A stretch of DNA of 64,000 bases, from the NCBI GenBank assembly GCA_030704615.1, contig CM060734.1, forward strand, positions 7,192,001-7,256,000, written 5' to 3'. The position numbers were made by a program, and so were the translations under genes. The stretch is from Takakia lepidozioides. Lineage: Eukaryota; Streptophyta; Takakiopsida; Takakiales; Takakiaceae. Shown in pieces: positions 1 to 11,606 of the stretch. The stretch's first letter is position 1. Every line of letters begins with the position of its first letter. The notes below the pieces were generated by a model, which worked only from the letters and a program-made list of their open reading frames with translations, was not told where the DNA came from and did no database searches.

Positions 1-1070
1 GGTGTCGTGGAGTGCGATGCTTGCAGGGTCTGCACAGTAGGGACGAGGGATGGAGGCTTTGGAGACCTATAAGCAAATGATGGGGGAAGCACATCATGTT
101 TGTGTGCATTCGCAATGTTTGTGCAAGCCTGACAACCCTGGAGAAGGGCAAAAGACGTGCATGGGGATATCATCAAAGCTGGAATTGTACCAAATGTCAT
201 TCTAAACACTGCCTTGGCAGCTCTGGAAAAGGGGAAAGAGGTCCATGGAGACATCTTCAGAGCTGGAATTGTACCAAATTTCATTTTGAACAATACCCTG
301 GTGGACGTATTTGCAAAATGTGGGTGCATCTAGGATGCAAAGGGAGTGTTCAACACTATGGCTGAACAAGATGTGGCGTCATGCAAGCCTGGCAGTCCTA
401 GAGAAGGGCAAAGAGGTGCATGGGGATATCGTCAAAGCTGGAATTGCATCAAATGTCATTCTAAATACTGCCCTGGCAGCTCTGGAAAAGGGGAAAGAGG
501 TCCATGGCGACATCTTCAGAGCTGGAATTGTACCAGCTGTCATTCTGAACAATACCCTGGTGGACATGTTTGCAAAATGTGGGTGCATCTTAGGATGCAA
601 AGGGAGTGTTTGACACTATGGTTGAACGAGATGTGGTGTCGTGGAGTGCCATGCTTGCAGGGTATGCACAACAGGGACGTGGGATGGAGGCTTTGGAGAC
701 CTATGAGCAAATGATGGGGGAAGTACATCATGTTTGTGTGCATTTGCAATGCTTGTGCAAGCCTGGCAGCCCTGGAGAAGGGCAAAGAGGTGCATGGGGA
801 TATCATCAAAGCTGCGATTGTACCAAATGTCATTCTAAACACTGCCCTGGCAGCTCTGGAAAAGGGGGAAGAGGTGCATGGCGACATCTTCAAAGCTGGA
901 ATTGTACCAGATGTCATTCCGAACAATACCCTGGTGGACATGTTTGCAAAATGTGGGTGCATCTAGGATGCAAAGGGAGTGTTCAACACTATGGCTGAAC
1001 AGGATGTGGCGTCGTGCAAGCCTGGCAGCCCTAGAGAAGGGCAAAGAGGTGCGTGGGCTGTCCTGGTGTT
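1..1070 (+). pseudogene. Rearranged PPR-repeat gene relic
   Basis: Plant PPR proteins bind organellar RNA through ~35-residue helical repeats. Pieces typical of PPR repeats appear here in changing frames: GKEVHGDIIKAGIVPN, LVDMFAKCGCI and MLAGYAQQGRGMEALETYE. The GKEVHGDI segment recurs seven times (near 146, 229, 404, 487, 777, 862 and 1037). In several places one unit passes directly into the next (NTALAALEKGKEVHGDI), giving an 84-bp (28-codon) period instead of the usual ~105 bp, so units were joined by unequal recombination. No frame spans the block, and stops and frameshifts separate the pieces. The same repeats occur in better order at 11038-11600. I read it as a dead, recombined PPR gene. 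Confidence 0.75.
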
Positions 1071-1186
1071 GATCACTTTTTCGGATCATAATTTAGAATA
1101 GCACATTTGATGTACATTAGTACATATTTTATGAAGTTTAGTATGAAATCATAGTAAGAAATCATAAATAAAATGGAATTTTAGCA

Positions 1187-1832
1187 ATGGCAGAGCCGGA
1201 GGACCAGTCGAAGGACACCTCCTTGATTCCGGGATTGACAGACCATGTGACACTAGACTGCGTTGAACGGGTGCCTCGCTCTTATTATTTACCGTTGACA
1301 GGTGGTTGTAAGAAATGGCAGAATGCGCTAGCGGTGGTTGATGACGAAGGCCGCAACGACGTCTTTGAGATTCGCAAACGGGTAGAGATCAAGGAGGAAT
1401 GGGTTTACATGTTGGCTGGTCTTGCACACAATGTACAGCCTCTCATAAGTGCACGGAAGTGGTGGGTGTTTGATTCCGTTAGTACGCGGTGGCGATGTCT
1501 GCCAGACTGCCTGTGGATTATACCTTTGAAGTTTCTGACAAGGAATCGGAAGTTATAGAAACTCAGCTTTTGGTTTGCGGACAATACTCTAGAGGTTACA
1601 TGGTATGGAGGTATGATCTAGAAATCAATGAATAGTCTTCAGCGCCAAGAATGATTCAAGATCGATGTCTTTGTAAGTTAGCAAATGCAGGAAAATATGC
1701 TTATCTTACTGGAGGATCTCACCAGCAGACGACTCTTAGAACAACGCTACAACTCGCTACTTCAAGCATGGGAACCTCTCCCCGATCTCAACATAGCACG
1801 GGAAAGGGAGCTAATGGGAAAACAAGGATAAA
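1187..1832 (+). pseudogene. F-box/kelch-repeat protein, broken
   Basis: F-box/kelch proteins are substrate receptors of SCF ubiquitin ligases. The first frame (1187-1558) has an F-box-like start (IPGLTDHVTLDCVERVPRSY), then KKWQNAL and a kelch-type stretch (EEWVYMLAGL, RWRCLP). Near 1503 the reading must shift frame to continue as kelch sequence (LLVCGQYSRGYMVWRYDLE). A TAG at about 1632 sits where kelch repeats normally carry Trp (NE*SSAP). The next piece is in the 1651 frame (KYAYLTGG), and another shift yields YNSLLQAWEPLPDLNIARE to ~1832. Two frameshifts and one nonsense codon make it a pseudogene, and the last kelch repeats are missing. The start ATG at 1187 fits the family's short N-terminus. 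Confidence 0.7.
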
Positions 1833-2442
1833 TGTGAACCGCTGGATATTGGTTGATCAAGGGTAGCGATCCTCACTTCCCAAACGGATGAATGACATGG
1901 ATGAGGAGCAACATTCATGAGGATTTAAAACGGCTCATGTATCAATGTAAGTTGGTCATGTCCCTGGATGGATGAAAGTTATAGATGGATGAAAATTATG
2001 AGGAAGAATAAAAATGGATGAAATCAGCGGATGAAACCATGGATGGATGAATTACAGGCTGGATTTCTGGACGGATGACAATGGATGGAGGAAAAACACG
2101 TGGTTCGATCTGGTCTGTTCAGGTGGAGGGCGCAGATTTGAAGGATTTAAAAAAAAAAAACATCTTATATTAATGAACACTCTAGGGAAAATTAATTAAA
2201 AACTTTAACTAGGTGTCGGTGCTTAAATGCACCAGTGATGGATTTTTTTTTTTTTTTTGAGAAATGGATGAATGAAAGTCGTCAAAACAAGTGACGGATG
2301 TAGAGCAACGGACTGGTATAAATCAGCCGGCGAAAGGGAGAACAGCAACAATCAAGTTCTTATTTCTCTCGCTCCCTCTCTTCCTCTTCGTTCTCTCCCT
2401 CTTCGTTTTAGTGTAGGCTAGATGTTGTAGTGAAGAAGACCG
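1833..2442. repeat. Non-coding stretch rich in GGATGAA motifs
   Basis: No gene is visible. The motif GGATGAA or ATGGATGAA recurs about ten times between 1886 and 2280, without a fixed period. A poly-A run at ~2149 and a poly-T run at ~2246 are present. A pyrimidine-rich CTCTC/CTTCG stretch at 2365-2410 lies just before the Ty3 integrase relic. The same motif or its complement is dense at 8460-8610, 18420-18610, 22490-22610 and 54960-55090. Confidence 0.5.
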
Positions 2443-2946
2443 GTGTATAGTGAACTGGTTTTGATTAAATACATCTCAGCTTTGTGGGCATTCCGCACCA
2501 CACACAAAGTTACAACCAAGAACACTCCCTTTTCATTGGTCTATGGGGTAGAATCCATCATGCCAATTGAAACGGAAATTCCATCCCTGCGAATGGCCAT
2601 CGATGAGAGACTCTCAGAGTCTGAGTCCCTAAGGGAGCGACTTGAGTTTTTGGAAGGTCTGGATGAAACTAGGCAATCCGTAGCTCAGAACATTGAGTCT
2701 GTGCAGCGGCAACGTAAGGCCCGCTTTGATAAGAGGAGAAAGAAACGTACTTTCAAGAAAGGAGATTTGGTAATGGTGTTTGACAGCAGGAATGAAAACT
2801 TCAAAGCGAAATTCGACTCTTTGTGGATGGGTCCGTATGTGGTACATGAAGTCTTCGACAATGGTTCTTTGCAGCTGGAAACCTTGAGGGGGGAGTGGTT
2901 TCCCAACAGAGTAAATGGAATACGTTGCAAGCATTATAATGTGTGA
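2443..2946 (+). mobile_element. Ty3 integrase C-terminal fragment
   Basis: This open stretch of 167 codons is the end of a Ty3-type pol polyprotein. It shows the region after the integrase core (ALWAFRTTHKVTTKNTPF, LVYGVESIMPIE), a basic linker (RQRKARFDKRRKKRTFKKGD) and the C-terminal fold with GPYVVHEVFDNGSLQLETL and NRVNGIRCKHY. The core with its D,D,E residues and everything upstream is missing. It differs from the integrase tails at 11606 and 31136, so it comes from another Ty3 lineage. The first ATG is probably not a true start, because the fragment is simply truncated there. Confidence 0.85.
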
Positions 2947-3600
2947 CCAGTTCCAGAGTAAGCATAGGTATGTCTTGCCCTAATCTTTCTAGTCAAGAGT
3001 GGAGCTTGAATGGAAGCAGGGCAGTGAAATTTCACTTTTGGTTTGATGCTGGACAAAACAGAGATGACGGTGGGGTATTTTACTGATCATCATCGGTTCA
3101 AGTTTTAGAAATGGTAACGACGATATTCTCTCTACCCTTGTATCTCTTTAAATTGGTGTCCGTTCATTCTTAACAATGTACAAAGTGAAAATTAATCTTG
3201 TGCAGGGTTTGAAAACGACGTCAGTATTTCATATGTCACCTGCATTATTGCCGATCATTTTATAAAAATGCATGCCCACTAAGGCGCTTCAGTTCTGAAT
3301 CATATCTCATGTGAATATATATAGTGTTTGCTGCAACAAACACTCTGCCAGTATATCGATGTTCCCTGCATGGAACACTGCGACTTTCTGAACGTGGATC
3401 TCTAACCTTGTACCCTTCCTTCCAATCTATTGTCAATATCTCTACCCCGCTGCAGTATTCCTCATAGAGGGAGAAAAATCACAAAAGCCGTGAGGGGGTA
3501 AAAGGAGAGATTGTAGAGTGGTGGTTGCTGCTCCCCTCATCTGAGTGAATGATGTCAGGCACAGGAAAACCCACAAAGGCCTGTGACCTCCTTTTCTAGT
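2947..3600. other. Non-coding, probably element 3' flank
   Basis: I see no gene. The stretch directly follows the integrase relic and may hold the remains of its 3' LTR, but no LTR boundary or paired copy is present in the window. TATA-like sequence (ATATATATAG) occurs at ~3316. Confidence 0.3.
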
Positions 3601-3619
3601 AGTTAGGTAAAAATGGTGT

Positions 3620-4190
3620 GTCAAGCCAGAGTGTGGTCCTCTGAGGTGCAAAAAGTATCCAATCCTTTTCATGTCAAGAATTCCACCATAAACTCTACGA
3701 AATCCATGAGAGGTCCGTGCGAGTCATGTTTTAGATACAGATGGTACGTCTTTTATTTCCGGTGTAGGGTCCTCCGAAGTTCAAAAATATCCAATCATTT
3801 TCATTGCTATTTGCTCTGGCCGGGTTCGAGTTAAGATCCTCTCGTAGAAATAGACTTGTTGTTCGAATCGATGTCCTTTTTAGAAATAGCCAGAGTATGG
3901 TCCTTTGAGGTGCAAAAAATATCCAATTGTTTTCTGCTGATATACGAGCATAGGCTCAAAGTATTTACAAGACCGTAGTAGAATGAAAAACCAATCTGAC
4001 ACATCATATCTAGGGGATTCAAACCCAGTCCAGTGGGGGAGGATGGATTGGTTTGAAATGTTTTTATCTGGGACTCAAATTCTCTCCGAAGAGGGAGAGG
4101 GGATGGTTTTACAAATTTATTATCTGGAGTTTTGCTCAGGGAACTCAAACTCTCTCTCTAGAGGGCGAGTGGATGGTTTCCAAACTTTGT
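3620..4190. repeat. Short degenerate tandem repeats
   Basis: A ~40-bp phrase containing GGTCCTCTGAGGTGCAAAAA and ATATCCAATC recurs at about 3632, 3768 and 3898, a period near 130 bp. After it, a second phrase (GGGACTCAAATTCTCTC then GAGGGAGAGGGGATGG) occurs at about 4071 and 4139. The copies differ by ~15-25 percent. No protein is supported. Confidence 0.5.
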
Positions 4191-4860
4191 GATCTGTTTC
4201 TTTTTCTTTGATAAAAAGTCTTACGTCAAAATAATGTACATTTGTACAGCCCCTACGTCATGTCAATGATAGATGTTCAGTTTCGCAATGTGCAACCAAA
4301 GATTTTGGGTTCTTTCACACTCGGGGCGAGTGTTCCCCATTGGCCGCCATATACAAAAATATGTCAACCATTAATGCACCCCATTAACAGTTGCATACTT
4401 AATTTAGGGTTCGTGTTAGACAGAGCTAGGTTAGGTCCCGAAGGCGCCGCCTAGCCCCAAGGGTGCTGCTAGTGTGGATTATAATTTTTCTATGTTATAA
4501 GTATTTGCGTTTGTAATTTGTAACCAACAGTTAGTATTAACTCATTGACGTATTTACGAAAACAATAGTCCAGAAATAAGTAATGCGAATGTATAATTAC
4601 TCTCAGTATAAAGGGTTATGGTTATTTTATAGGAGATATATTCTAGTGTAAATATTAATTATTCAGTAAACAACAACAAATTAATTTCAATTAACCGACT
4701 TTATTATTTCTTTTCTTTTTGAATAACTTTATGTATATGTTCAAAAGATAGAGATACCGATTTATTTAGTTTTTACTAGTACACATTAACTTAGGTGAGT
4801 CAAGAAGATATGATTAATTAGATCATTCTAAGGAAAAGATCAGCCCAACAAACAATATTA
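4191..4860. other. AT-rich spacer
   Basis: No ORF, repeat or RNA gene stands out. The base composition falls to strongly AT-rich from ~4490. The spacer ends at the stop codon of the minus-strand gene at 4861. Confidence 0.4.
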
Positions 4861-5657
4861 CTATAATGGTTGAGGATCCAGGTGCGCCTTGATTTCCCAA
4901 GCATTGGCTTTGTTCTTCATGTTAACCTCCGACATGTCAACAGTCCCACTTGGGAGGTCCACATACCAGGGACAGTCCACCAAATGCTCAGCATGCCACT
5001 CCTTTGCCATGGCTTCTGTGTACATGGACGCACGTCCTCCGGGTGTCCTCCACGCAAGGAAGCACGATGATACCCTTTGAATGGCTCCGAAGGGAATGAG
5101 AGCAAAATTTATGTACCTGCAATCACAATTTCCCTATTACGGTGCTGAAATTCCAAACACCCACATGAGCAACTACAAAAACTTTGCTGCTATATTGTCC
5201 TGCCGCAATTCAAGTTGCCAATGCAGGGGGTATTTCAGCGCCGCAATACCCATCGCAGCGTGGCTCAATTCACGAGCACCACAGGCGCAGCAAAACATGG
5301 GTTTCAGTGGCAGCTGAGTACTTGAAAAGGACTCGCATTGCAGCTTTGTCGGCCCCCTCCTGCTCTTCGATGTATACGCTGCGTCTTGCATTTGCCACTT
5401 CTCTGTAGAACAGGTTCGGGAAGCGCCCTCGATAGGACTGCACATAGTTCTCCATTGTCTCCGGTTTTGTCCGATCAATCTGCAACTTGAAAGTTGAGGT
5501 CTGGACATCCAATTGCTCCTGGGCATGGTTTAGTACCTGCAGCATTCCAGGACTCCGAAACATTCATGAGTTTGAAATTACGATGAAGTCGAACAGACAC
5601 AACAGGAGGACATTATACCTGATGCCACCAAGTCATGACATTCAGCCACTCGTTCAT
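4861..5657 (-). CDS. Unrecognised spliced gene, 3' part
   Basis: Three protein-like minus-strand blocks are bounded by good splice signals. Block 1 (5657-5619) reads MNEWLNVMTWWHQ and ends at CAG|GTATAA; its frame stays open upstream to ~5735, so the ATG may be internal. Block 2 starts at 5536 after CTGCAG and keeps the phase (VLNHAQEQLDVQ, later KPETMENYVQSYRGRF and REVANARRSVYIEEQEGADK); its donor near 5300-5270 is uncertain. Block 3 (5116-4861) follows a TTGCAG acceptor and ends in TAG, with WRTPGGRASMYTEAMAKEWH and CPWYVDLPSGTVDMSEVN. The residues look charged and soluble, with no membrane segment. I do not recognise the family. It may be the 3' end of a longer gene or a captured fragment; no frame break is seen in the blocks. 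Confidence 0.5.
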
Positions 5658-5871
5658 TTTTGTCGTCAGTTGGCTCGATTGGAAAGTGGTACAGCGGCTT
5701 CGTGTTTGTAATGTTGTTCCAGATTCCCTGGGGGTGCACTCCAGCTAGTATGTACCAGCCACCGTGTGCACAGGAGGGGGTATTTTAAAGCCCCCCATGT
5801 ACAACATTATATATACATAGGGGGGTTTAAAACACCTTAAATATAATACTACAAGAGGGGTATGTTGAATT
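5658..5871. other. Spacer, possible upstream exon
   Basis: The minus-strand frame of the neighbouring gene remains open to ~5735, where a TAG occurs. The rest carries a local near-palindromic GGGGGTTTAAAA / TTTTAAAGCCCCCC pair (about 5785-5832). Nothing else is supported. Confidence 0.3.
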
Positions 5872-5960
5872 TTAGGGGTAGTCTAGTGGTAAGGACGTCG
5901 GTTAGGTTCCGATGCATCACGGGATCAAATCGCGATGTATTTTTTTTTTTTTTTTTCCTC
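5872..5960 (+). mobile_element. tRNA-derived SINE head
   Basis: The sequence has an RNA polymerase III type A box (TAGTCTAGTGGTAAGGA at 5879-5895) and, 42 bases on, a B-box-like element (GGGATCAAATCGC at 5921-5933), followed by a T run from 5940. The spacing is that of a tRNA, but no cloverleaf closes, so it is not a functional tRNA. It resembles the heads at 40788 and 40930. Confidence 0.5.
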
Positions 5961-8800
5961 TTCTCCCCGCGATCTGTCTCCCCTTCCTTCCCCGCGGGCT
6001 TTCTCGTTTCCTCTCCTCGGTTCGTTCTCCTCTCATCTCCTACGCATCATTTGTTATACCAGATGTTTACAAGGTTCTTGGTAGAGTCAGCTTGGTCTTA
6101 GCAGTCCGTGTTTCAATCTCTGCCTGCTCAGATGTGACGAGCCCTGAGCGCGCGTGGTCAGGGTGACGGCATACTAGCTAGGGGGTCGTGGTAAGTTGCG
6201 GTGTAGGTTGGGCTCACTGAACCGCCTACCCGACTGCGGTTAGTGCAGGGGGTCCGTGGTCGTATATGGTGGCTATGGTCACTAACTAGTTCCTACCGGC
6301 AAAGGGGAGTTTATTACTCCACTTCACATGGCGAGTTTGCGTTTTCTAAGTCCTACGGTACTTCCACAATTTGTTTTAGTAACTGCCTTCCAAGTCTTTG
6401 TTTATTTCCTAAGTGTTCCTACCGGCCTAAATCCCCGAGGTGCCTATAGCTGGGATCTGTTTATAATCCCTTCACAAGGCGTCTACCGAATTTAGGGAGG
6501 AAGACGAGCCTCTCTTCCCCATGCCCCTCCAACTCCTGGGTGTCTCGAGGTCAAGATCATCCCTGGGAAGGGCCAAATCCCCTTAGAATCTCAATTTCTA
6601 CTTCAAAAGGGCATGCAATTCAACCTTAACCATTTTAGCTAATTTCAAGCTTATAAAAATGGCAGAAAAACCCCTTGGAAAATATTTAATGAGAATAAAC
6701 ATTAAAAAAAATCCCAAATCTCCAGGGGATCTGAATAATCCCTCTGGAATATCCAGGGGAGCGCGGGAACCTGATGATAACGAGATGGGAACGTGAGAAC
6801 GCCCAAGAGCAACGGGCGTGGATGACGGGTCACTATGCTGTCATCCGTCCCTCAACCTCCAAAACCTGCGCATGCAAACTATTAAATAAAGGCGCTGGTG
6901 GGTCCAGGCCCTATTCTACCACGTGGTTTCAAGAAATAATAAGTTAATACCCCAAAAAGACGCTTCCTCTCCTGGAATTTATCATCTTCTAGCCTAGCCA
7001 AATCACTGTAGCCTAACTTTTAGGACAGAGTAGTTTTGTTCCAAACTTGACCTAATGTTGTCTCGGTTCCTGCTTTGATACTACGTTCTCCACACCATGG
7101 GAGCTCTGGCTTGTTTCGAAGGCCCCGCTTGGGGCTACTTAGTACAAGAACCCAAGATTTTTCTATCCATTCCTCATGCAATGACAAGCAAAATAAACTT
7201 AAAGAGCGGGGGGGGCGGGGGGGCTGAAAACCCAATAGCCCAAGGTCCTGATTTACTCCCTTTTCCTAGGCGGTTCTTCCGCCCGCTGGTTAAACCCGCG
7301 TCCCCGCCACATGGCGGGGCGTCGTGCAGCGCGGAGCGGTCCGTGCGGCAGACCGTGGGGCCTGAAACCTATTACGCAGAAGTCCGTCACCAGCGTGGTT
7401 GTCTGGGGGGTGGCGGCTGTCTCAGCGCCACGCAGCAGCGCTCACACGAGCTTGAACGTACTGTACTTGAGTCAACGGGGCCCGCAAGCAGCAGCGCCTC
7501 GGCGCGTGGCTCTTTTAAGGTCTTGATGGTGGGGTCGCCTGGATATGGTGGAGCCCCAGCAACTCCCGCGGGCTGCTCCCCGCCCCTATGGAGCCTGATT
7601 CAAATGACTCAGCTTCCTAAGCACCAAAAAAACAACTTTTGCTCCCCTCGATTTGTCAAGAGGTCCACTTGCTCTAGGGGGAAACTTAAGAGGTTAGCTC
7701 AACTTATCAGCCTCTCTCTTCTCACATATATGGCCTCTGGTCATCTCTGGTCCTGCTATTCCAGATCTGGAAATCAACTTATAGCTTCATTATAATGCAA
7801 AATATGGGCTCCCAAGCCCCTATATCCTTTTCCCAAAGGTCTCCATATATCAAAGTGCTCTACTTCTAGCAACTTCAAAGCTTCCTCTTAACATCAAAGG
7901 GTTAGTTTTTTCTTCATGAACAACACATAGACACCAGCCCCTAGCATCACAAGCTCTCGGCTTAGTGTAAATCAACAAATGCCATAAATTTCAATGAAAA
8001 CACATGGGGTCGGTGGTGGATCACCCTCAAATTAGGCGATGGAGCTCGGGATGCTCTACTCGCTCGGTAGACTGGTTCTCAAGGTGGCCCTCCTTCCTAG
8101 GTGCTCATCATGCCTTGACCATCTCCGGCCTCCATACTCGTCCTCAAGTCTCCTCCCTAAGTAGGTATCCACAACTATTCTCCCCTCAGGGGCCTCAAGG
8201 CCTAGAGCTAGGACCTTCCTAAGCTCTCCAAAAGCAAGCTTCCTAACTAGGGAGCTTCAAGCTCCACTCCCTAGGACCTAGGCCTCCTCAAGCAAAAACT
8301 AACAAAGCAACAATGCAACAAGCAAGAGGAAACTATACAAATGAACTAGGTGAAGAACAAGGAGGGCCTTGCTCTTATTTTATAGCGTTTTTGGGCCTAA
8401 TGAGAAATACTATTAAACGATAATAACCTCGAAGGGTTTATGGTTTAAAATCCATAGATTGAAATAAGCTAATATTTTGGATGGACAACCTTGGAGGTAA
8501 ATGATATATGCCATTTCATCCATCCCTTGGATGGCTAGTTGGCGCTAGTTGTCATTTTTCATCCATCCATCCTCCAGGGAGAATTTGTCATTTTCATCCC
8601 ATGGATGAAGTAGGAAATCAATTAATCAGCTTCCGTGAGTGCCGTTGACTTGATAATTTGATGTTGTCACTAATCTCCTCCATAAATCACCATACCTTGG
8701 ATGCCTGCAAATTCTCACAGTGATCGGGGATGAAAAGATATTTCAATCAACGGTTTCTGTGGTTTCGCCATACAGGAAGTTGCTCCTCCCTGGGAAATAA
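5961..8800. other. Long non-coding stretch, no gene recognised
   Basis: Several ORFs exist, the longest 232 codons at 7097-7795, but their composition is low-complexity or biased and no domain is visible. There is a G run at 7207-7222, a GC-rich patch at 7270-7560 and GGATGAA/TTCATCC-rich sequence at 8460-8640. A promoter-like TTATTTTATAG lies near 8376. LTR debris is likely but no boundary can be placed. Confidence 0.35.
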
Positions 8801-9496
8801 ATAACTGATGGTGCCCCTGGGGGTCTTTGGCCCTGCCACTGGGTCACAGATCTTCCTGGAGTCCTTTTACTACTCGCTTTGCATCGCTGGGGAGTCAAAA
8901 CTTCACCGTGAAGCTACTAACCCGTCGTTTGCTTCGATGCAGCATTTTGCCATGTCGCAATATCTCATTGCTGTACAAGTTGTTTCTTCCAATTGCCAAA
9001 CTCCTCGCCGTGTGTTCCTACTGGATTTGAAAGACGGGAGAACAGAAAAGATCGCAATCCGGGACTCACACAGTCGTCATGTATTGTTCGAACAGGTTTA
9101 CCTTGCCGTTACCAGTATCAATTTGGCAGCCTATCATGCTGTCGATGCAGCTTCCTATGGTCATCTTGACGCCATAGCTCCTCTCCATGGTCGTCGCAGA
9201 CTCTGTCTAAGTTCTTAAGTGTTGTACCAATGATTCCCAATGAACTCACAAACTGTCATGTTTTGGCAGTACAATGTCGAAACTGCCTGTCTTGAGATCA
9301 AAAACGATCTGAAAAGAAAAATGTACCATTATACATATATGGCGACCAATGGAAAACACTCATCCCGAGTGTAAGAGAATCCAGAATCTCTAATTCGTAC
9401 AATCACCCTACTAGGGTATCTTTGATATGCCTTGGAGTCAACGACTCACTTTAAGTGACATGAAAAAGATGAAGAATAATTTCCCTTCGATCACTA

Positions 9497-10690
9497 GCTA
9501 CAAGAAACCTGCATGGGTAGATGGTCAACTGGAAACAGCAGCGGCAACTCAGCACAATTCATAGAGCTAGGCACTGCTAATGAACACATTTCAGCCTGTT
9601 TTTCCCTGTTATCAAAGTCGTCCCTTAATTTTCAAGTTGAATTCTGCAAGTTAGCTCGTTGGTGGATCTATGGTGGTTTTGGAGTGATTTTGACATGTTA
9701 CTGCCAATGTGGCAACAGGAAAGTATCAAAAAACAGATAATAGAGACAAGGAGAAGCTCTGGAATGAATATGTTTCCGATCGCAGTCAAAGGTGGAACAA
9801 TCGAGGCAAAAATGTAAGTGCCTGTTGGAAGCGATAGTCAGCATAGGAACTAATGGGATAAGTAGGGTTGGGGTGGTTGCTAGAACAAATCTGGGCTGTC
9901 ATTGTCAGCTGCTAGCAGCAAGGCAAGGATATATGCATGATTTGTGCATAGCATGGATAGCTGAAGGAGCAGGGATAGAGTTTGGGTCCAGATTCATCCA
10001 AGAGGGCCAAATTTCAAGCTCCATATTACCTATGATTCATTGTGGATGGATAGCTACAAGAAACCTATATGGATACATGGTCAACTGGAAGCCACAGCAA
10101 CAACAATACAATTGATAAAATTAGGCACTGCTAATAAATGCACCTTCTTCAATACATTTCACCTTGTTTTTCTCTCTTATCAGAGTCGGCCCTATATTGC
10201 CATGTTGAATTCTGCAAGTTAGCTGGTTGAGTGAATGTAGTTTGGAGTAACTTTGACATGATACTGCCAACATGAAAGCATCCAAAAACACGTAACAGAG
10301 ATGAGGAGAAGCTGTGGAATGAATACTTTTCTAACCCCAGTCAATGGTGGGACACCGAGGCAAAAAGGTGAATGTGTGTTAGATTACAGAGAGTAGCAGA
10401 CGTAATTCAGCATAGGAACTAGTGTAATAAGCTAGGTTGGGTGTTTCCTAGAACAAATCTAGGCTGTTATCATCAGCTGCAAGGCAAGGATGTATGCATG
10501 ATTTGTGCAGAGGCATAGATAGCTGAAGGAGCAGGGATAGAGTGTGGGTCCAGATTCATCCAAGAGGGCTGGACTTCAAGCTCCAGATTACCTTGATTCC
10601 ATGTGGATCAGTAGCTACAAGAAACCTCCATGGGTAGATGGTCAACTAAAGGCAGCAGCTGTAGCGGCCTAGTTGATAAAATCAGGCACC
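9497..10690. repeat. ~558-bp tandem duplication (2.1 copies)
   Basis: The phrase GCTACAAGAAACCT begins units at about 9497, 10053 and 10614. The two full units align through landmarks such as GTTGAATTCTGCAAGTTAGCT, GAGGAGAAGCT.TGGAATGAATA and GATTCATCCAAGAGGGC, with perhaps 15 percent divergence plus small indels. The third copy is cut off after ~75 bp, where the PPR relic begins. No coding capacity is convincing in the unit. Confidence 0.8.
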
Positions 10691-11606
10691 TCAACCATGA
10701 CCACAGCTTCTGAAAGAGGATCAAGAGAGGGAGTCCACAATGCCTCTTCTGGCACTTCTGGACATGTGAAGATACTTTGTGCGGCAGGCAACCTGTCAGA
10801 GGCTCTACAGACTCTAAACCAAGGAGGCATTTCAGCAGATTCAGATATATCTGTCTGTCTCTTGCTTAAGTGCATCAAGATGGAAGGTCTGGAGCTGGAA
10901 AGCAGGTGCACACACACCTTATCCAAAGTGGATTCACGCCAGATGTTTTGCTACTCAACACCCTTGTCAACATGTATGTTAAGTGTTGGAGCATCAGGGA
11001 TGCTTACCAAGTGTTCAACAAAATGCCTCAATGATCTTTGATCACGTGGAATATTATGTTGGAAGGATTTACCAAACATAGGTGTGGTAGGAATGTTTTG
11101 GAAACATATGAGCAAATGATGTGCGAAGCGGTGAAGCCCAACCACATCACATTTGTTTGTGTTTGCAATGCGTGTGCAAGCTTGGGAACTTTGGAAAAGA
11201 GGAAAGAGGTCCATAGTGACATTGTCAAAGCTGAAATTGTACTAGATGTCATCTTGAACACTGCCCTGGTGGACATGTTTGCCAAATGTGGGTGCATTAA
11301 GGATGTGAGGGGAGTTTTCAACACTCTGGCTGAACGAGATGCGGTGTCATGGAACGTGATGCTTGCAGGGTATGCACAGCAGGGGCACGGGATGGAGGCT
11401 TTGGAGACCTATGAGCAAATGATGGGGGAAGGGATGAAGCCCAACCAGTACATCACATTTGGGTGCATTTGCAATGCATGTGCATGCCTGGCAGCTCTGA
11501 TAAAGGGCAAAGGGGTCCAGGGTGACATTGTCAGAGCTGCAATTGTACCAAATGTCATTTTGAACAATACCCTCTTAGACATGTATGAAGGGAGTGTTCG
11601 ACAGTA
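10673..11606 (+). pseudogene. PPR protein, broken and truncated
   Basis: PPR proteins act in organellar RNA processing or editing. The first part (10673 on) reads VKILCAAGNLSEALQTLNQG and LLLKCIKMEGLELE, a usual PPR start. A one-base shift near 10903 is needed to continue (QVHTHLIQSGFTPDVLLLNT, MYVKCWSIRDAYQVFNKMP), and a TGA interrupts that frame just before 11038. From there the frame is open: ITWNIMLEGFTKH, VCVCNACASLGTLEKRKEVH, DMFAKCGCIKDVRGVFNTL, MLAGYAQQGHGMEALETYEQ. At ~11590 a piece of a repeat is lost (LLDMYEGSVRQYS) and a Ty3 integrase tail follows in frame. No E, E+ or DYW domain survives. It lies directly downstream of the 558-bp duplication. Confidence 0.85.

Noticed and set aside
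5872-5960. Functional tRNA gene
   Set aside because: A and B boxes are present but acceptor and anticodon stems do not pair; it is a SINE-type head.
7097-7795. 232-codon plus-strand ORF
   Set aside because: It is Gly/Ser/Pro-biased, lies over a G run and GC-rich patch, and shows no domain or codon pattern; chance openness in GC-rich DNA is likelier.
8808-9218. 136-codon ORF (VFLLDLKDGRTEKIAIRDSH and similar)
   Set aside because: It looks mildly protein-like but has no recognisable motif, no splice context and no relative in the window.
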